Shown: one piece after another, positions 42,708-52,088 of the stretch | How the letters are laid out: each line of letters starts with the position of its first letter | Numbering within the stretch: position 1 is the stretch's first letter | Assembly: GCA_023459055.1 (NCBI GenBank) | Contig: JAEWVR010000009.1 | Span: 1 to 64,000, forward strand | Direction: 5' to 3' | Length of the DNA stretch: 64,000 nt | From: Fibrobacterota bacterium | GTDB taxonomy: Bacteria > Fibrobacterota > Chitinivibrionia > Chitinivibrionales > Chitinispirillaceae | The notes under the pieces: generated by a model | The model's database searches: none | What the model was told of the DNA's origin: nothing | The model's input: only the letters and a program-made list of their open reading frames with translations | Made by a program: the position numbers and the translations under genes

Positions 42708-43612
42708 TTATCATCTCCAAGCATAAGACGTTGACTTACTTTCATGTAGATTACAGATATAATAGAAATGATAGCAAACATTACAAATGAAACAGCCGCA
42801 GAATAACCCATTCTGTTATAGACGAAACCAGAATTATACATAAAGACCTGCATCGTTATAATGGCTTGCTGAGGGTCACCCTTTCCCGTAAGAGCCGGGC
42901 CAGTGGACATCACTAATGGAATATCAAATATCTGAAGACCTCCGATAAGTGAGGTTACAACCAGGAATGTTAAAATCGGGAAAATAAGAGGTATAGTAAT
43001 TTTAAAAAATACTCTTGCTGGTCCTGCGCCATCAATCTCTGCAGCTTCAAAATAAGATTGTGGAATACCAATGATTGCGGCCATGATTAGAATCATATTG
43101 TGACCAAACCACATCCAGGTTTGAATAGATGAAATTACGAATCGTGTATTTCTTGCTTCACCAAGCCAGAAAATATATTTGGATTTGTCATCACCAAATA
43201 GCAGTTGGTTTAGCGCACCAGTCTGCCAATCGAGAAAAACGGTAAAAAGAACTGCCATTGAAGCAGCTGTAACTAAATTCGGAAAATAAAAAACAGCTCT
43301 AAAAAGTCCAGCATATTTAACTTTGTATCGAATGTTTGTGAGAAGCACTGCGCATAAAAATGCGATAGTTAACTGGATCAGGAAATTTGGTAACCATATA
43401 ATCCAGGTATTAGCAAATGCCTTCCAAAAGAAAGGGTCTTTTAAAAGGTTAACATAATTTTCTATGCCGATAAACTGTGGATCCTGATAACCATCAAAAC
43501 TGGTAAAGCTCAGATATAGAGTTTGGATTATTGGGTACAGATTAAAGGTTAGAAAAAAGAGAAAAAATGGTAATATGAATAGGAAACCAATCATATTAAT
43601 TTTCTTATACAT
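42704..43612 (-). CDS. Sugar ABC transporter permease, MalF-like
   Basis: A 302-residue permease with six helices and an EAA loop (EAAEIDGAGPARVFFKITIP). I set the start at ATG 43612, spaced correctly from GGGAG; an upstream TTG would place the ribosome site inside the gene. The length lacks the large periplasmic loop of E. coli MalF, as in most CUT1 importers. It follows the binding-protein gene after a 166-bp gap containing a stable hairpin. Confidence 0.9.
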   Translation of the reverse strand: MYKKINMIGFLFILPFFLFFLTFNLYPIIQTLYLSFTSFDGYQDPQFIGIENYVNLLKDPFFWKAFANTWIIWLPNFLIQLTIAFLCAVLLTNIRYKVKYAGLFRAVFYFPNLVTAASMAVLFTVFLDWQTGALNQLLFGDDKSKYIFWLGEARNTRFVISSIQTWMWFGHNMILIMAAIIGIPQSYFEAAEIDGAGPARVFFKITIPLIFPILTFLVVTSLIGGLQIFDIPLVMSTGPALTGKGDPQQAIITMQVFMYNSGFVYNRMGYSAAVSFVMFAIISIISVIYMKVSQRLMLGDDK

Positions 43613-43698
43613 CAAAACTCCCAACGTAAATTAATAGGTTTTGCAGAATCCATTATATTTCACTTTTTGATTTATCATACCGCTTAACTCAAAGAAGC

Positions 43699-43721
43699 TG
43701 CGTTGTAGGAACTACAACGCA
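43699..43721 (-). promoter_or_regulatory. Intra-operon hairpin between binding protein and permease
   Basis: TGCGTTGTAG, loop GAA, CTACAACGCA, a perfect 10-bp stem. It lies 58 bp past the binding-protein stop and upstream of the permease start. It probably stabilises or partly ends the transcript, so that the binding protein is made in excess, as in malE-malF operons. No T-run follows. Confidence 0.55.
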
Positions 43722-43778
43722 TCTTGCTTTGAATTAATAAAACTTTAAACCAAGTATGATTTAAAATATCCTAAAAGA

Positions 43779-45023
43779 TTAGAAAAGAGTAGGATATGCA
43801 CCCTTTACTTCTGCTTTAAATCCTGCAATAGCTTCATCTTTGGTCTTCTTGCCATCAATGTAGTTGTAGATTGCATTCATGAAGAAACCACGGATTTTCT
43901 GCTCATACATACAAACGATATCTGCATTTACAGCAGGTGCCTGTGATGCAAAGAATTCGTAGTGGTTCTGACCAGCGAGGAATGGTTCTGAGAATTCACC
44001 CTTGATTTCATTGAAAACAGTCTGGTTTCCGACAAAGTCACCAGTTGATTTAGCCCACCATTTGAGAGTTTCTTTATCAAGAGTCATCATCTTAACAAGT
44101 TTCCAGGCGAGATCTTTATTCTTGGATTTGCTATAAATACCTAACCATGTACCACCCCAGAAATATGGGTTAGGACCAACTGTCAAGCCGTAATCACCAG
44201 CTGCATCAGGTGCATTTGTTTTAAGAACATAGTGAAGTCCCCATGTTGGAAGAACGTATCCGAAAACTTTACCGTTTTTCTTCATATTTTCTGTCCAGGG
44301 AGCTGACCATCTGTTAAGATCTGCAGTCAATTTTTCATCACGAAGAGTTTTAGCAATGTCAAAATAGGTAAGGAGTTTTGGATCGATTACCAATTTTCCA
44401 TTTTTGTCCATAAAACTCTGTGATTTAGCTCCAAATGCATATTCCTGATAATCATCGACACCAGCAATGATTTTTATTTCACCGTTACTTGCTTTTACAA
44501 GTTTTCTTGCTGTTTCAATGAACTTTTCCGGTGAATTGAGCATTTCTCCAACTGCTTTAGGATCGTCTGTTCCCAGGTACTGTTTTGCAAGGCTTCTCTT
44601 GTAGAAGAAACCACCTGGAGTAGTCTGCCATGAAAGTGCACGTAAAATACCTTTTGAGTCTGTACCCATTTTTACCTGATATGGAACAAGGTCTTTTACA
44701 TCTGCATTATAGGGAGCCTTACCAAGATCATCCCAAAAACCTGTTTCAACGATTTCTTTTACAAGTGACTGTTCCCCAAGGAATACATCAGGAGCATTCT
44801 TGTTTGCGCGCAACACTGGTCTGAGTTTATCAAGGTACTGTTCGTTTGGAACAGTAGTGATTACAACCTTAACCCCAGGATTCTGTTGCTCAAAACGTGC
44901 AATCGCGCCATTTTTCTCAAGCTCATTGGTGAACGTCCACAAATTTAGTGTCGTTTCCTTTGCAGCAAAAGCAGATAAAGAAAGGCATAGAGCTACACCG
45001 GTACAAAATGAAAGTCTTTTCAT
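43779..45023 (-). CDS. Sugar ABC transporter substrate-binding protein, MalE-like
   Basis: A 414-residue periplasmic binding protein (CUT1 family 1). A signal peptide (MKRLSFCTGVALCLSLSAFA) precedes the mature chain starting with LNLWTFTNELEKNGAIARF. The mature protein contains the typical FEQQNPGVKV and APDVFLGEQ blocks and several Trp (GGFFYKRS, WGGTWLGI) suited to stacking on sugars. First gene of the importer operon, with a hairpin after it. The likely ligand is an oligosaccharide from the secreted hydrolases encoded around it; which one is not determined. Confidence 0.88.
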   Translation of the reverse strand: MKRLSFCTGVALCLSLSAFAAKETTLNLWTFTNELEKNGAIARFEQQNPGVKVVITTVPNEQYLDKLRPVLRANKNAPDVFLGEQSLVKEIVETGFWDDLGKAPYNADVKDLVPYQVKMGTDSKGILRALSWQTTPGGFFYKRSLAKQYLGTDDPKAVGEMLNSPEKFIETARKLVKASNGEIKIIAGVDDYQEYAFGAKSQSFMDKNGKLVIDPKLLTYFDIAKTLRDEKLTADLNRWSAPWTENMKKNGKVFGYVLPTWGLHYVLKTNAPDAAGDYGLTVGPNPYFWGGTWLGIYSKSKNKDLAWKLVKMMTLDKETLKWWAKSTGDFVGNQTVFNEIKGEFSEPFLAGQNHYEFFASQAPAVNADIVCMYEQKIRGFFMNAIYNYIDGKKTKDEAIAGFKAEVKGAYPTLF

Positions 45024-45084
45024 TGTACTTCTCCTTACACTTAAGTGATTAAATTGTTAAAACAACCTTTTTCTCTCGAGTGAC

Positions 45085-45103
45085 AAAACTGCTAAACAGT
45101 TTT
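45085..45103. promoter_or_regulatory. AAAACTG-N5-CAGTTTT inverted repeat
   Basis: A perfect 7-bp inverted repeat with a 5-nt spacer, 62-80 bp upstream of the binding-protein start codon. Candidate operator of the importer operon. Confidence 0.35.
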
Positions 45104-45524
45104 AATACTCTTAATTGTAAAACTAAATATTGGTACAATCGACTGCAACTTAATTTATAAAAAAAACTAAAAAAATGCACAATTTTTATTAATATATTAA
45201 ACATAAATTGTCCATAAATAAGCCCACAATCGAAAACCAGAATTAAAAGTACATTAACGTTATTACAAAAAAATAACGTACAAACTACAGATACTCGCTT
45301 ATAACTCCATTTGAATGCTGGAACATATAATCTGATTTGACATATCCTCCTTTCTCCGCATCCAAATACGTTATAGAGACGTACCAGTAGAAAAAAAACG
45401 CTTACTTGATTCAGAAAATAATTGATTGTCTATAATTTTAACTGAAGCTGCGGTCGGGGGACAAAACTATAATAAGAATTTGGCTTTAATACGGATAATT
45501 AAATAAAACATCAATGCAATATAA

Positions 45525-45558
45525 ATTAGCACTACAATCTCATGTTTGTAGTGCTAAT
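45525..45558 (-). terminator. Hairpin after third rhodanese gene
   Basis: ATTAGCACTACAA and TTGTAGTGCTAAT form a perfect 13-bp stem with an 8-nt loop, 64 bp past the rhodanese stop on the minus strand. A short T-rich stretch follows. Confidence 0.6.
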
Positions 45559-45621
45559 CTTAAACGTGTGGCAATTGTAAATATATACAATCAACTGGTG
45601 ATAACCGTTTATTAATCAATA

Positions 45622-46575
45622 TTACTTCACCATGTCATACATCATCGACCACTCCTGAGCCGACCCGTCAAATACCCTGACATTTTTATAGCCGAGAATT
45701 TTTGCCAGTGTAAACCAGACTGTACCCGCGTAACCACCCACACCGCAATAGACAACAATGTCGTGGTTCTTGCCATCGCCGATAACCGAACCGGCAATTT
45801 CCTCAAGTTCAGAAAGCGGTTTCATGGTTCCGTCAGTAACATTCCATAATGATGCAGCAGGAAGCGATACTGCAGTCGGAATATGTCCTGGTTGCTGTGC
45901 CCACGGCTCAGTAATTTCACCTGCATATACTGCAAAATCGCGTGCATCAACAAGAACAACTTTGCCCAATTTATTCTTGACAAAATCAATATCGACAAAC
46001 ATGTCACCCGCATCCTTGTATCCAAAATTAACTGCTGTAACAGCGGTTGTCTGAGTTGATACAGGTTTTCCTTCACTGGCCCACTTTTCAAATGCGCCAT
46101 TAAGGACAGCAACGTTCTTTACACCGGCGTAAGCAAGTGTCAAGGCAACGCGTCCCGGAGAGCCAAGTGCATATGGATTCGCTACAGGAAGACCGGTTAC
46201 AAGGACAATGCTACTGTTGCTTGTAATTCCATACTCACCCAGAGCGGTTGTAAGAGCAGATATTCCGGGTAATTGAACCCATAATCCTCCGGGTCCAAAA
46301 TCTGATGTAGCCCATACCGACACAACGTCAAAAGGAATATTAATTGAACCAGTTATATGACCGGCAGCATATTCATCAGGACTTCTGACATCAATGACAA
46401 TATACTGATTATTATTCAAGTTTGAATAAAGCCAGTCAGTTGAAACAACATTTGAATAAGTTGCGACCGCAGCACTCTGCTCGTAGCCAACAGGGATTGA
46501 TTGTTGGGAACAACCCAGCCCTGCAACAGCAATTGCGGCCGAAACAAAAAACAGTAATGCGTTCTTCTTGTTCAT
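45622..46575 (-). CDS. Exported tandem-domain rhodanese lipoprotein (third copy)
   Basis: A 317-residue sulfurtransferase closely resembling the protein at 26931. Shared blocks include IDVRSPDEYAAGHITGS, RVALTLAYAGVKNVAVLNG, EPWAQQPGHIPTAVSLPA and GYKNVRVFDGSAQEW. The signal ends in GLGC (Cys22), a good lipobox. The N-terminal domain lacks the active Cys; the C-terminal one has Cys277 in YCGVGGYAG. A small membrane-protein gene lies upstream in the same direction. Confidence 0.86.
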   Translation of the reverse strand: MNKKNALLFFVSAAIAVAGLGCSQQSIPVGYEQSAAVATYSNVVSTDWLYSNLNNNQYIVIDVRSPDEYAAGHITGSINIPFDVVSVWATSDFGPGGLWVQLPGISALTTALGEYGITSNSSIVLVTGLPVANPYALGSPGRVALTLAYAGVKNVAVLNGAFEKWASEGKPVSTQTTAVTAVNFGYKDAGDMFVDIDFVKNKLGKVVLVDARDFAVYAGEITEPWAQQPGHIPTAVSLPAASLWNVTDGTMKPLSELEEIAGSVIGDGKNHDIVVYCGVGGYAGTVWFTLAKILGYKNVRVFDGSAQEWSMMYDMVK

Positions 46576-46668
46576 CTTAAATCTCCTTACTTGTTGTTAA
46601 GCTGATGAATTACATACAAAATTAAAATGATATTGTGCCCCAAAGGCAGTATTTTTTTATCTGTCAGT

Positions 46669-46998
46669 TTAATATAGCTGTCCGCACAACTCCTTTACAA
46701 TTGTTCTGAAAAAAAAGATTTGCATAGACCAGATAACACCAACGTTAGCGATGACCAGTAGACAAATGTTATAGATAACGGCGACCTCAATCCCCTGTAT
46801 CCGTGAATTGACTACATATACTTGAATAGTTATACCATTGAATATTGTATGATGATGTTTGTCTTCCAGATTGGTTGGTTGACGCAAGATACTCCGGTTC
46901 ATCATTGTTATTATTATTAATACCGGATCTTTAGAACACCCGGTTATCATTAAAATAGAAATGCCCCCAAATAAAGCCTCAATCACATTGTTATTCAT
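46669..46998 (-). CDS. Small hydrophobic protein, unrecognised
   Basis: A 109-residue frame from ATG 46998, preceded by AGGGA at about 8 bp. A hydrophobic N-terminal stretch (ALFGGISILMITGC) and a second near residues 70-95 (NICLLVIANVGVIWSMQIFFF) suggest a membrane protein. I recognise no family. It lies upstream of the third rhodanese in the same direction, with a 93-bp gap. It could be a chance frame. Confidence 0.35.
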   Translation of the reverse strand: MNNNVIEALFGGISILMITGCSKDPVLIIITMMNRSILRQPTNLEDKHHHTIFNGITIQVYVVNSRIQGIEVAVIYNICLLVIANVGVIWSMQIFFFRTIVKELCGQLY

Positions 46999-47135
46999 AA
47001 TAAAGTCCCTATTTAGTAATTGAAAAATTACTGTTATCACCAGCTGATTACAATATATAAATCACTTTACTAAATCCGAATTAAAAGTAACCAGACCGAT
47101 AGTGTGTTAAACACTAAGCTGCAGAAAAGAGTTTT

Positions 47136-47270
47136 TTAATCAGTAGTAATGCAGATGTTTTTCGCTTTACGATGTGAGATTACACGAAAATAAACACAAC
47201 CCCGACTGTCACCCGATGATCTTGTTCCTGCTGTTCTGCATGACGTTTTGACAATGCGCATTACATTCAT
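47136..47270 (-). CDS. Possible small basic Cys-containing protein
   Basis: A 44-codon frame (MNVMRIVKTSCRTAGTRSS...) with AAGGAG at good spacing before the ATG at 47270. It is basic with three Cys. No family recognised. Listed only for its good ribosome site. Confidence 0.25.
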   Translation of the reverse strand: MNVMRIVKTSCRTAGTRSSGDSRGCVYFRVISHRKAKNICITTD

Positions 47271-47541
47271 CATAACTCCTTCTCTACATACTTTTATAAA
47301 TAAGATGGCGGGAGGTGTGGCCATTCCATTTTTAACAATCTGATGATGCCTTTCCCAAATTATTTCACCAAAAGAGTTGTATTGTCATAGTGAAAGCACT
47401 ATTTTAAATTCATAATTAGAAACGTTTAATACCTATCAACCAATCGATATATAAAATCAAGGGAGTAGCCCTTGCAAGAATCATTACTATATCCTGTCAA
47501 TTAATTCCCCGAGTTTCAAATTTGAGAAAAGGAGAAAACAA

Positions 47542-49251
47542 ATGAAAAGCCTTAATGATCAACCTTATCGTAACCTTGATAAGAGGAGATCAAACATTTA
47601 CAGTCCAGGAATTCTTTGTATGATCGCTGCATGGGCCATGATCACAATGACCTCAAACGAAGTCTTTGGATCAGCTCAAAGTGCAAAGGATAATGGCACC
47701 GGGGTACTGCTCGGTGTGTTTCACGAAGGATCGCAGACAGATCTGAAACCCATTAAGGAATTAGAAAAAGGACTAAATAAAAAATTCGCATCAGTTATGT
47801 GGTTTACCGATTGGACAACAGGTTTCCCTGCTGCAGATGCCAAGAGAGTCTCTAAAGCAGGGTATATACCACACATTGCATGGGAACCCTGGTCCTGGGA
47901 AAACAAGGACCTGATCAAGCTTCAGGATATCCTTGACGGAAAATGGGATACCTATATTAAGACATGGGCCTCAGAGGCAGCGAAATTCAAACGTCCACTA
48001 TTACTTCGTTGGGCTCACGAATTCAATGGAGACTGGTATCCCTGGAGCGTGCCGAAAAATGGTCAGGATCCACAGGCCTATATCAAAACATACCGTTACG
48101 TTCACGATATTTTTAACGCTGCAGGTGCAAAAAATGTACAATGGATCTGGTGTTTTAATGCAACCAGTGTTCCCTCTCAACCCTGGAATGCACCGTTTGA
48201 GGCGTATCCTGGCGATACCTATGTCGATTGGGTTGGAATCGACGGTTATAACTTTTCCGGTACAGATAGCTTTAAATCCATTTTCAAAACAGCATATACA
48301 AAGGCATTCTCTTCAGTCAAGAAACCTATCATGATTGCAGAATTTGCTACCGCTGGGGCGGGACCGGATAAAGCAACATGGATTGCTGAAATGGCAAACG
48401 ATCTGAAAACACTTTTCCCGGCTATTCGCGCAATCACATGGTTTGATATTAATAAAGAGAAAGACTGGAGACTTTTCTCAAGTGAAGAATCAAAAAATAG
48501 TGCAAAAAAGGCATTTGAGGATTCCTACTTCTTATCAAAATCATCATTATTTAAGACAATCCCTGCACAATTTTCAAGCTATCATGAAAGCTATCTCAAA
48601 AATCTGGAGTCATTGTCACCAAAGAAAGTTCTGATGAAAGCATCTGCAATAGAGTTTCCTGACGAAAATGACATTGCTAAATTGGAACCCTATTGGGCAA
48701 AGAGCACTCCGCTTACTATTACGTCAGCAAAAGGGGAAGCCGATCTTCATGGTAAAGTCCACCTGGCTTATTCACAGAAGTCGCTCTTTGTACGGGCAGA
48801 AATTGCAGACGATTTTCCGATGAATAATGATAAATCCGGGGGGGATATATGGAATGGAGACGGTCTCGAATTATGCATTTCTTTGGATAAAGATGCGGAT
48901 CCCGGAAGAGAATTCTATGGACCAAAAGACTTCCAGATTGGCATAAGCCCTGGAAAACCAGATCAGGGAATCAAACCATCAATCTGGGCATGGGGATCAT
49001 TAAAAAAATCTCCTGATGGAGCAGTCATCGATGTCCAAAAAACTTCATCAGGATATCTTATTCAAGCAATCATCCCATGGGCTTCACTTGCCTCCGATTT
49101 TATTCCGCAAAAGGGATGGGAATTAGGATTTGACTGTGCGATCGATGATGCTGATCAAGGCTCAAAAGATCGTCAATCGCAGAGCATCTGGTGCGGTGAT
49201 GGAAATTTTTATGCCAATCCATCACAATGGGGGATACTTACACTCGAATAA
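47542..49251 (+). CDS. Secreted GH26 beta-mannanase with CBM9-like domain
   Basis: A 569-residue mannanase-type enzyme. A long signal region with a hydrophobic core at about 24-42 precedes the GH26 barrel (about 50-330). The acid/base is Glu160 in RWAHEFNGDWYPW and the nucleophile is Glu267 in IAEFATAG. Family motifs are WFTDWTTG and VDWVGIDGYNF. The C-terminal domain (about 375-568, VHLAYSQKSLFVRAEIAD, WNGDGLELCISLD) is of the CBM9/DOMON-like type that binds sugar ends. AGGAG precedes the ATG. A single gene with a strong terminator. Some GH26 members cut xylan or mixed glucan, so mannan is the likeliest but not the only substrate. Confidence 0.9.
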   Translation: MKSLNDQPYRNLDKRRSNIYSPGILCMIAAWAMITMTSNEVFGSAQSAKDNGTGVLLGVFHEGSQTDLKPIKELEKGLNKKFASVMWFTDWTTGFPAADAKRVSKAGYIPHIAWEPWSWENKDLIKLQDILDGKWDTYIKTWASEAAKFKRPLLLRWAHEFNGDWYPWSVPKNGQDPQAYIKTYRYVHDIFNAAGAKNVQWIWCFNATSVPSQPWNAPFEAYPGDTYVDWVGIDGYNFSGTDSFKSIFKTAYTKAFSSVKKPIMIAEFATAGAGPDKATWIAEMANDLKTLFPAIRAITWFDINKEKDWRLFSSEESKNSAKKAFEDSYFLSKSSLFKTIPAQFSSYHESYLKNLESLSPKKVLMKASAIEFPDENDIAKLEPYWAKSTPLTITSAKGEADLHGKVHLAYSQKSLFVRAEIADDFPMNNDKSGGDIWNGDGLELCISLDKDADPGREFYGPKDFQIGISPGKPDQGIKPSIWAWGSLKKSPDGAVIDVQKTSSGYLIQAIIPWASLASDFIPQKGWELGFDCAIDDADQGSKDRQSQSIWCGDGNFYANPSQWGILTLE

Positions 49252-49261
49252 AACATTCAGT

Positions 49262-49288
49262 AAAAACCGCCGGTAATCGGCGGTTTTT
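49262..49288 (+). terminator. Rho-independent terminator after GH26 gene
   Basis: AAAAACCGCCG, loop GTAAT, CGGCGGTTTTT followed by more T. A textbook terminator 11 bp past the stop codon. Confidence 0.92.
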
Positions 49289-49399
49289 TATTTTGTTAAT
49301 TTTCAAGAACCCAGTCTCTCATCCACAACAAGTTTTTATTTATAAAAAACATATAACGCTCCCACCAATTGACAATGAGCAACTAATATTTTCACTACG

Positions 49400-51553
49400 T
49401 CAACGTTGTTTACTCTTGCCACGTTTTTCCTCTTTTACTTTATACAATGCATCATCTGCAAGTTTTAGCAATGTGTCAATATCAAAATTATGTTCCTCTC
49501 CGGATGATGCCATACCAGCGGAATAATCAAGCATCCATGCGTTCATGTTTATCTCATTATACTCGTTAACCAGTTGATCAATTCTATCCTTAATTTGCTC
49601 ATAGTCTTGTACTGTACAATCAAATGCCAGTACGGTAAACTCGTCACCACCGATTCTGCCGATGACATCTGTTATTCTAAACGATTTGTTAAGAATATCA
49701 GCCATTGTTTTAATCGCAATATCACCTTGAGCATGACCATAGATATCATTAATCTGTTTTAATTTGTCAAGATCAAAAAAGATGCAGATAAAACTATTCC
49801 TGTTTCGCTTGGAAAGAGCAATATGCCGGCTTGCGGTTGACAGAAAGCCACGGCGATTCAATAGCCCGGTAAGTTCATCCCTGATAGAGATCTGTTCAAG
49901 TTTTACATTCGCGAGGGATAGTTCCTTGAGTGCATTCTGAAGCTCTGATGTACGCTCCTGTACCATTTCTTCAAGTAAAATTCCATGCTCCCGCTCATTG
50001 GCAATCATATCCATCATGTGTAATGCACCGTCCAAACTGCTGCGGATCGTTTCGAGAAAAACCGGAATGTGATCAGTGGGGTCGGTAAGAAAAAAACCTA
50101 TATCCGAATCTGTCTCAAATAATGGCAAACAGATTAGATTAAACGGTTTTTGTAATGATGAAATTCCATTGGGCAATAGCAGATTTGATCTGAATACAAT
50201 ACCATATTCATCGGATGAGTTGTTATAAAAAAGTACTGAATTATTTTTATCTTTATATCGGGAAATTACAAACTCTTTAATACCAACATTAATCAATTCT
50301 GCATGCAAAAATTCCCTTAACGAATCTGGGTCTGATATCTTTCTGAGATCATCAATGAAATTGTAAAGTTGTTCTTCCGCTTCCTGACGCTTTAGTTGCC
50401 GTATCTCAAAATGCTCCTCACTGATTGTCAATAGCATCTGCCAGATTCTTTTGTGAAGATCTGGTGGAAATTCCTGTGCTTGTTTATTGAGGATATATAC
50501 CAGAATGGAAAGTATTTTATCGAGCATATAACCATTTTTTAAAAGATGAAGGATTTGCTTCTCAAGAAAATCTAATATTGATGATTGATCTGTATTTATA
50601 ATGTTAACAAAATGTTTTTCATAAAGTGTAGTATCCAGATTATGTGCATCATCAATTTCTGATGATTTAAGCGGAACAGAAATACACCCACATGAACGTC
50701 GTAGAACCAGTCTACTGGGTAATAAAACAGCAGTTCCCGGTGCAGTTTTACCCTCAATAATATCAATTAGTAACGTCAAAGCGCCTTTCCCAAGCTCAAA
50801 AACCGGTTGTCCAACAGTTGTCAATGCCGGTGAGCAGGCACGGGCGCTTATGAGATTATCGAATCCCCCGATGATAACATCACCAGGAACTTTTTTTCCT
50901 CTGCGAATTAATTCATTCATGGCAAAAAGTGCCATCTGATCATTTGCACCAATCATTGCATCAAAATGATGCCTTTTAATGTCCATGATGTTTCTGACAG
51001 CGGCAGTTCCGCTCTCTGGTAAAAACGTTCCTGTAAACACAAGGTCCTCGCAATAAGGAATACCGTGCGCCTCCAGTGAATCTTTATATGCGTCATATCG
51101 TTCATCAGCATCAGAACTTCCTTTTGGTCCCCTGATGAATGCAATCTCCTTTCGGTTATGTTCTTCTATAAAATGGTCAACCAGTTCTCTCATGCCCATT
51201 TTATTATCAGCACTAATACTGGATAAACCACTTTTTTTATATCCGATATGAACCGATGGTATCGCAGCAAACCGGGAACAAAAAGTCAGAAATTGCTCCT
51301 CAGTAATAAAATTATAGAGAGAACCGGACTGGAAAATTATTCCATCAAAGTCATCAGTATTTATGAGATCAAAAGCCCTGTTTCTTTGGATATCATTGAA
51401 TCTGGGGTCATTTATATTGCCACCACCAACCGTTATAAGTGATACGCCCAACTCCGACAGAGCACATTTTACGCCAGAATACATTACGTGGCAGTACTCG
51501 GAATGGAAATTATTTGCAAGAAAAGCAATGGTATACGGTTTTGAATGTGCCAT
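49400..51553 (-). CDS. Cytosolic sugar-binding-like domain fused to GGDEF diguanylate cyclase
   Basis: A 717-residue protein without signal peptide or TM segment. Residues about 5-290 match LacI-type ligand domains (type 1 periplasmic-binding fold: TIAFLANNFHSEY, DGIIFQSG, IAFIRGP, MIGANDQMALFAMNEL, IIGGFDN, LTTVGQP) but with no DNA-binding HTH in front. A helical/GAF-like middle region and a coiled coil (about 515-550) lead to the GGDEF domain (about 555-715). The active-site loop is GGDEF at 635-639, preceded five residues earlier by RITD, a product-inhibition site. It should make cyclic-di-GMP in response to a cytosolic ligand, perhaps an imported sugar. Single gene, convergent with GH26. 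Confidence 0.88.
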   Translation of the reverse strand: MAHSKPYTIAFLANNFHSEYCHVMYSGVKCALSELGVSLITVGGGNINDPRFNDIQRNRAFDLINTDDFDGIIFQSGSLYNFITEEQFLTFCSRFAAIPSVHIGYKKSGLSSISADNKMGMRELVDHFIEEHNRKEIAFIRGPKGSSDADERYDAYKDSLEAHGIPYCEDLVFTGTFLPESGTAAVRNIMDIKRHHFDAMIGANDQMALFAMNELIRRGKKVPGDVIIGGFDNLISARACSPALTTVGQPVFELGKGALTLLIDIIEGKTAPGTAVLLPSRLVLRRSCGCISVPLKSSEIDDAHNLDTTLYEKHFVNIINTDQSSILDFLEKQILHLLKNGYMLDKILSILVYILNKQAQEFPPDLHKRIWQMLLTISEEHFEIRQLKRQEAEEQLYNFIDDLRKISDPDSLREFLHAELINVGIKEFVISRYKDKNNSVLFYNNSSDEYGIVFRSNLLLPNGISSLQKPFNLICLPLFETDSDIGFFLTDPTDHIPVFLETIRSSLDGALHMMDMIANEREHGILLEEMVQERTSELQNALKELSLANVKLEQISIRDELTGLLNRRGFLSTASRHIALSKRNRNSFICIFFDLDKLKQINDIYGHAQGDIAIKTMADILNKSFRITDVIGRIGGDEFTVLAFDCTVQDYEQIKDRIDQLVNEYNEINMNAWMLDYSAGMASSGEEHNFDIDTLLKLADDALYKVKEEKRGKSKQR

Positions 51554-52088
51554 TTAGAAATTATACAACGAAAGATTGTGAATGCCAACTATGTTGGAAT
51601 CAGATTGGGTACGATATATTACCTGTCAGCGATGGAATTAATCCGATACCGATATTGTATAAACTCTCAGGTGTCGTTGTACCTGCACCAATAACAAACC
51701 GAATCTATATCCCCCGGGGTGTGATTGATGAAATTAAAAGAGTTTGCGAAAAAGTAAAGGGATAGGTACAGGTGTGATTACATGCAATTAAAACATTTTA
51801 GAAATTATTTGTTGAGATATTAAGCAGATGTATTATAATTGACAGGATTATAGTTTGATTTTTTAAAGATTTCTTTATATCGTCAATAAAGCCACTCAGC
51901 TGATCTTCTTTCACGCTCTATGCTGCAGTTCAAGTAAAACATATTACCATTATTTTCTACTTTTTAGAGTTAACATTGTGTATGCGTATGATATTTTAAC
52001 TTTTACTTCTAACAAACATACTTGGAGATTTACTATTTTAAAATTGATTTTTGTAAATAACTACAAAACATCTTTACAGGAGAATAGA
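51554..52088. other. Intergenic region with a short unrecognised frame
   Basis: 535 bp. The plus strand is open from about 51560 to 51765, with a C-terminal peptide (YIPRGVIDEIKRVCEKVKG) that looks protein-like, but no start or family could be found. It may be a gene remnant. The rest is AT-rich leader before the GH3 gene, whose AGGAGA ribosome site lies at 52078-52083. Confidence 0.3.

Larger units (their letters stand above)
45024..45621. other. Intergenic region with palindromes upstream of importer operon
   Basis: 598 bp, AT-rich, no gene seen. CACTTAAGTG (45038-45047) lies just upstream of the ribosome site. AAAACTG-N5-CAGTTTT (45085-45103) lies about 70 bp upstream of the start codon. 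Either could be an operator for sugar control. A 13-bp hairpin at 45525-45558 belongs to the rhodanese gene. Confidence 0.4.

Noticed and set aside
51560..51765. Open plus-strand frame ending YIPRGVIDEIKRVCEKVKG
   Set aside because: Upstream part overlaps the GGDEF gene antisense, and no start or ribosome site exists. Kept only as a note in the intergenic entry.
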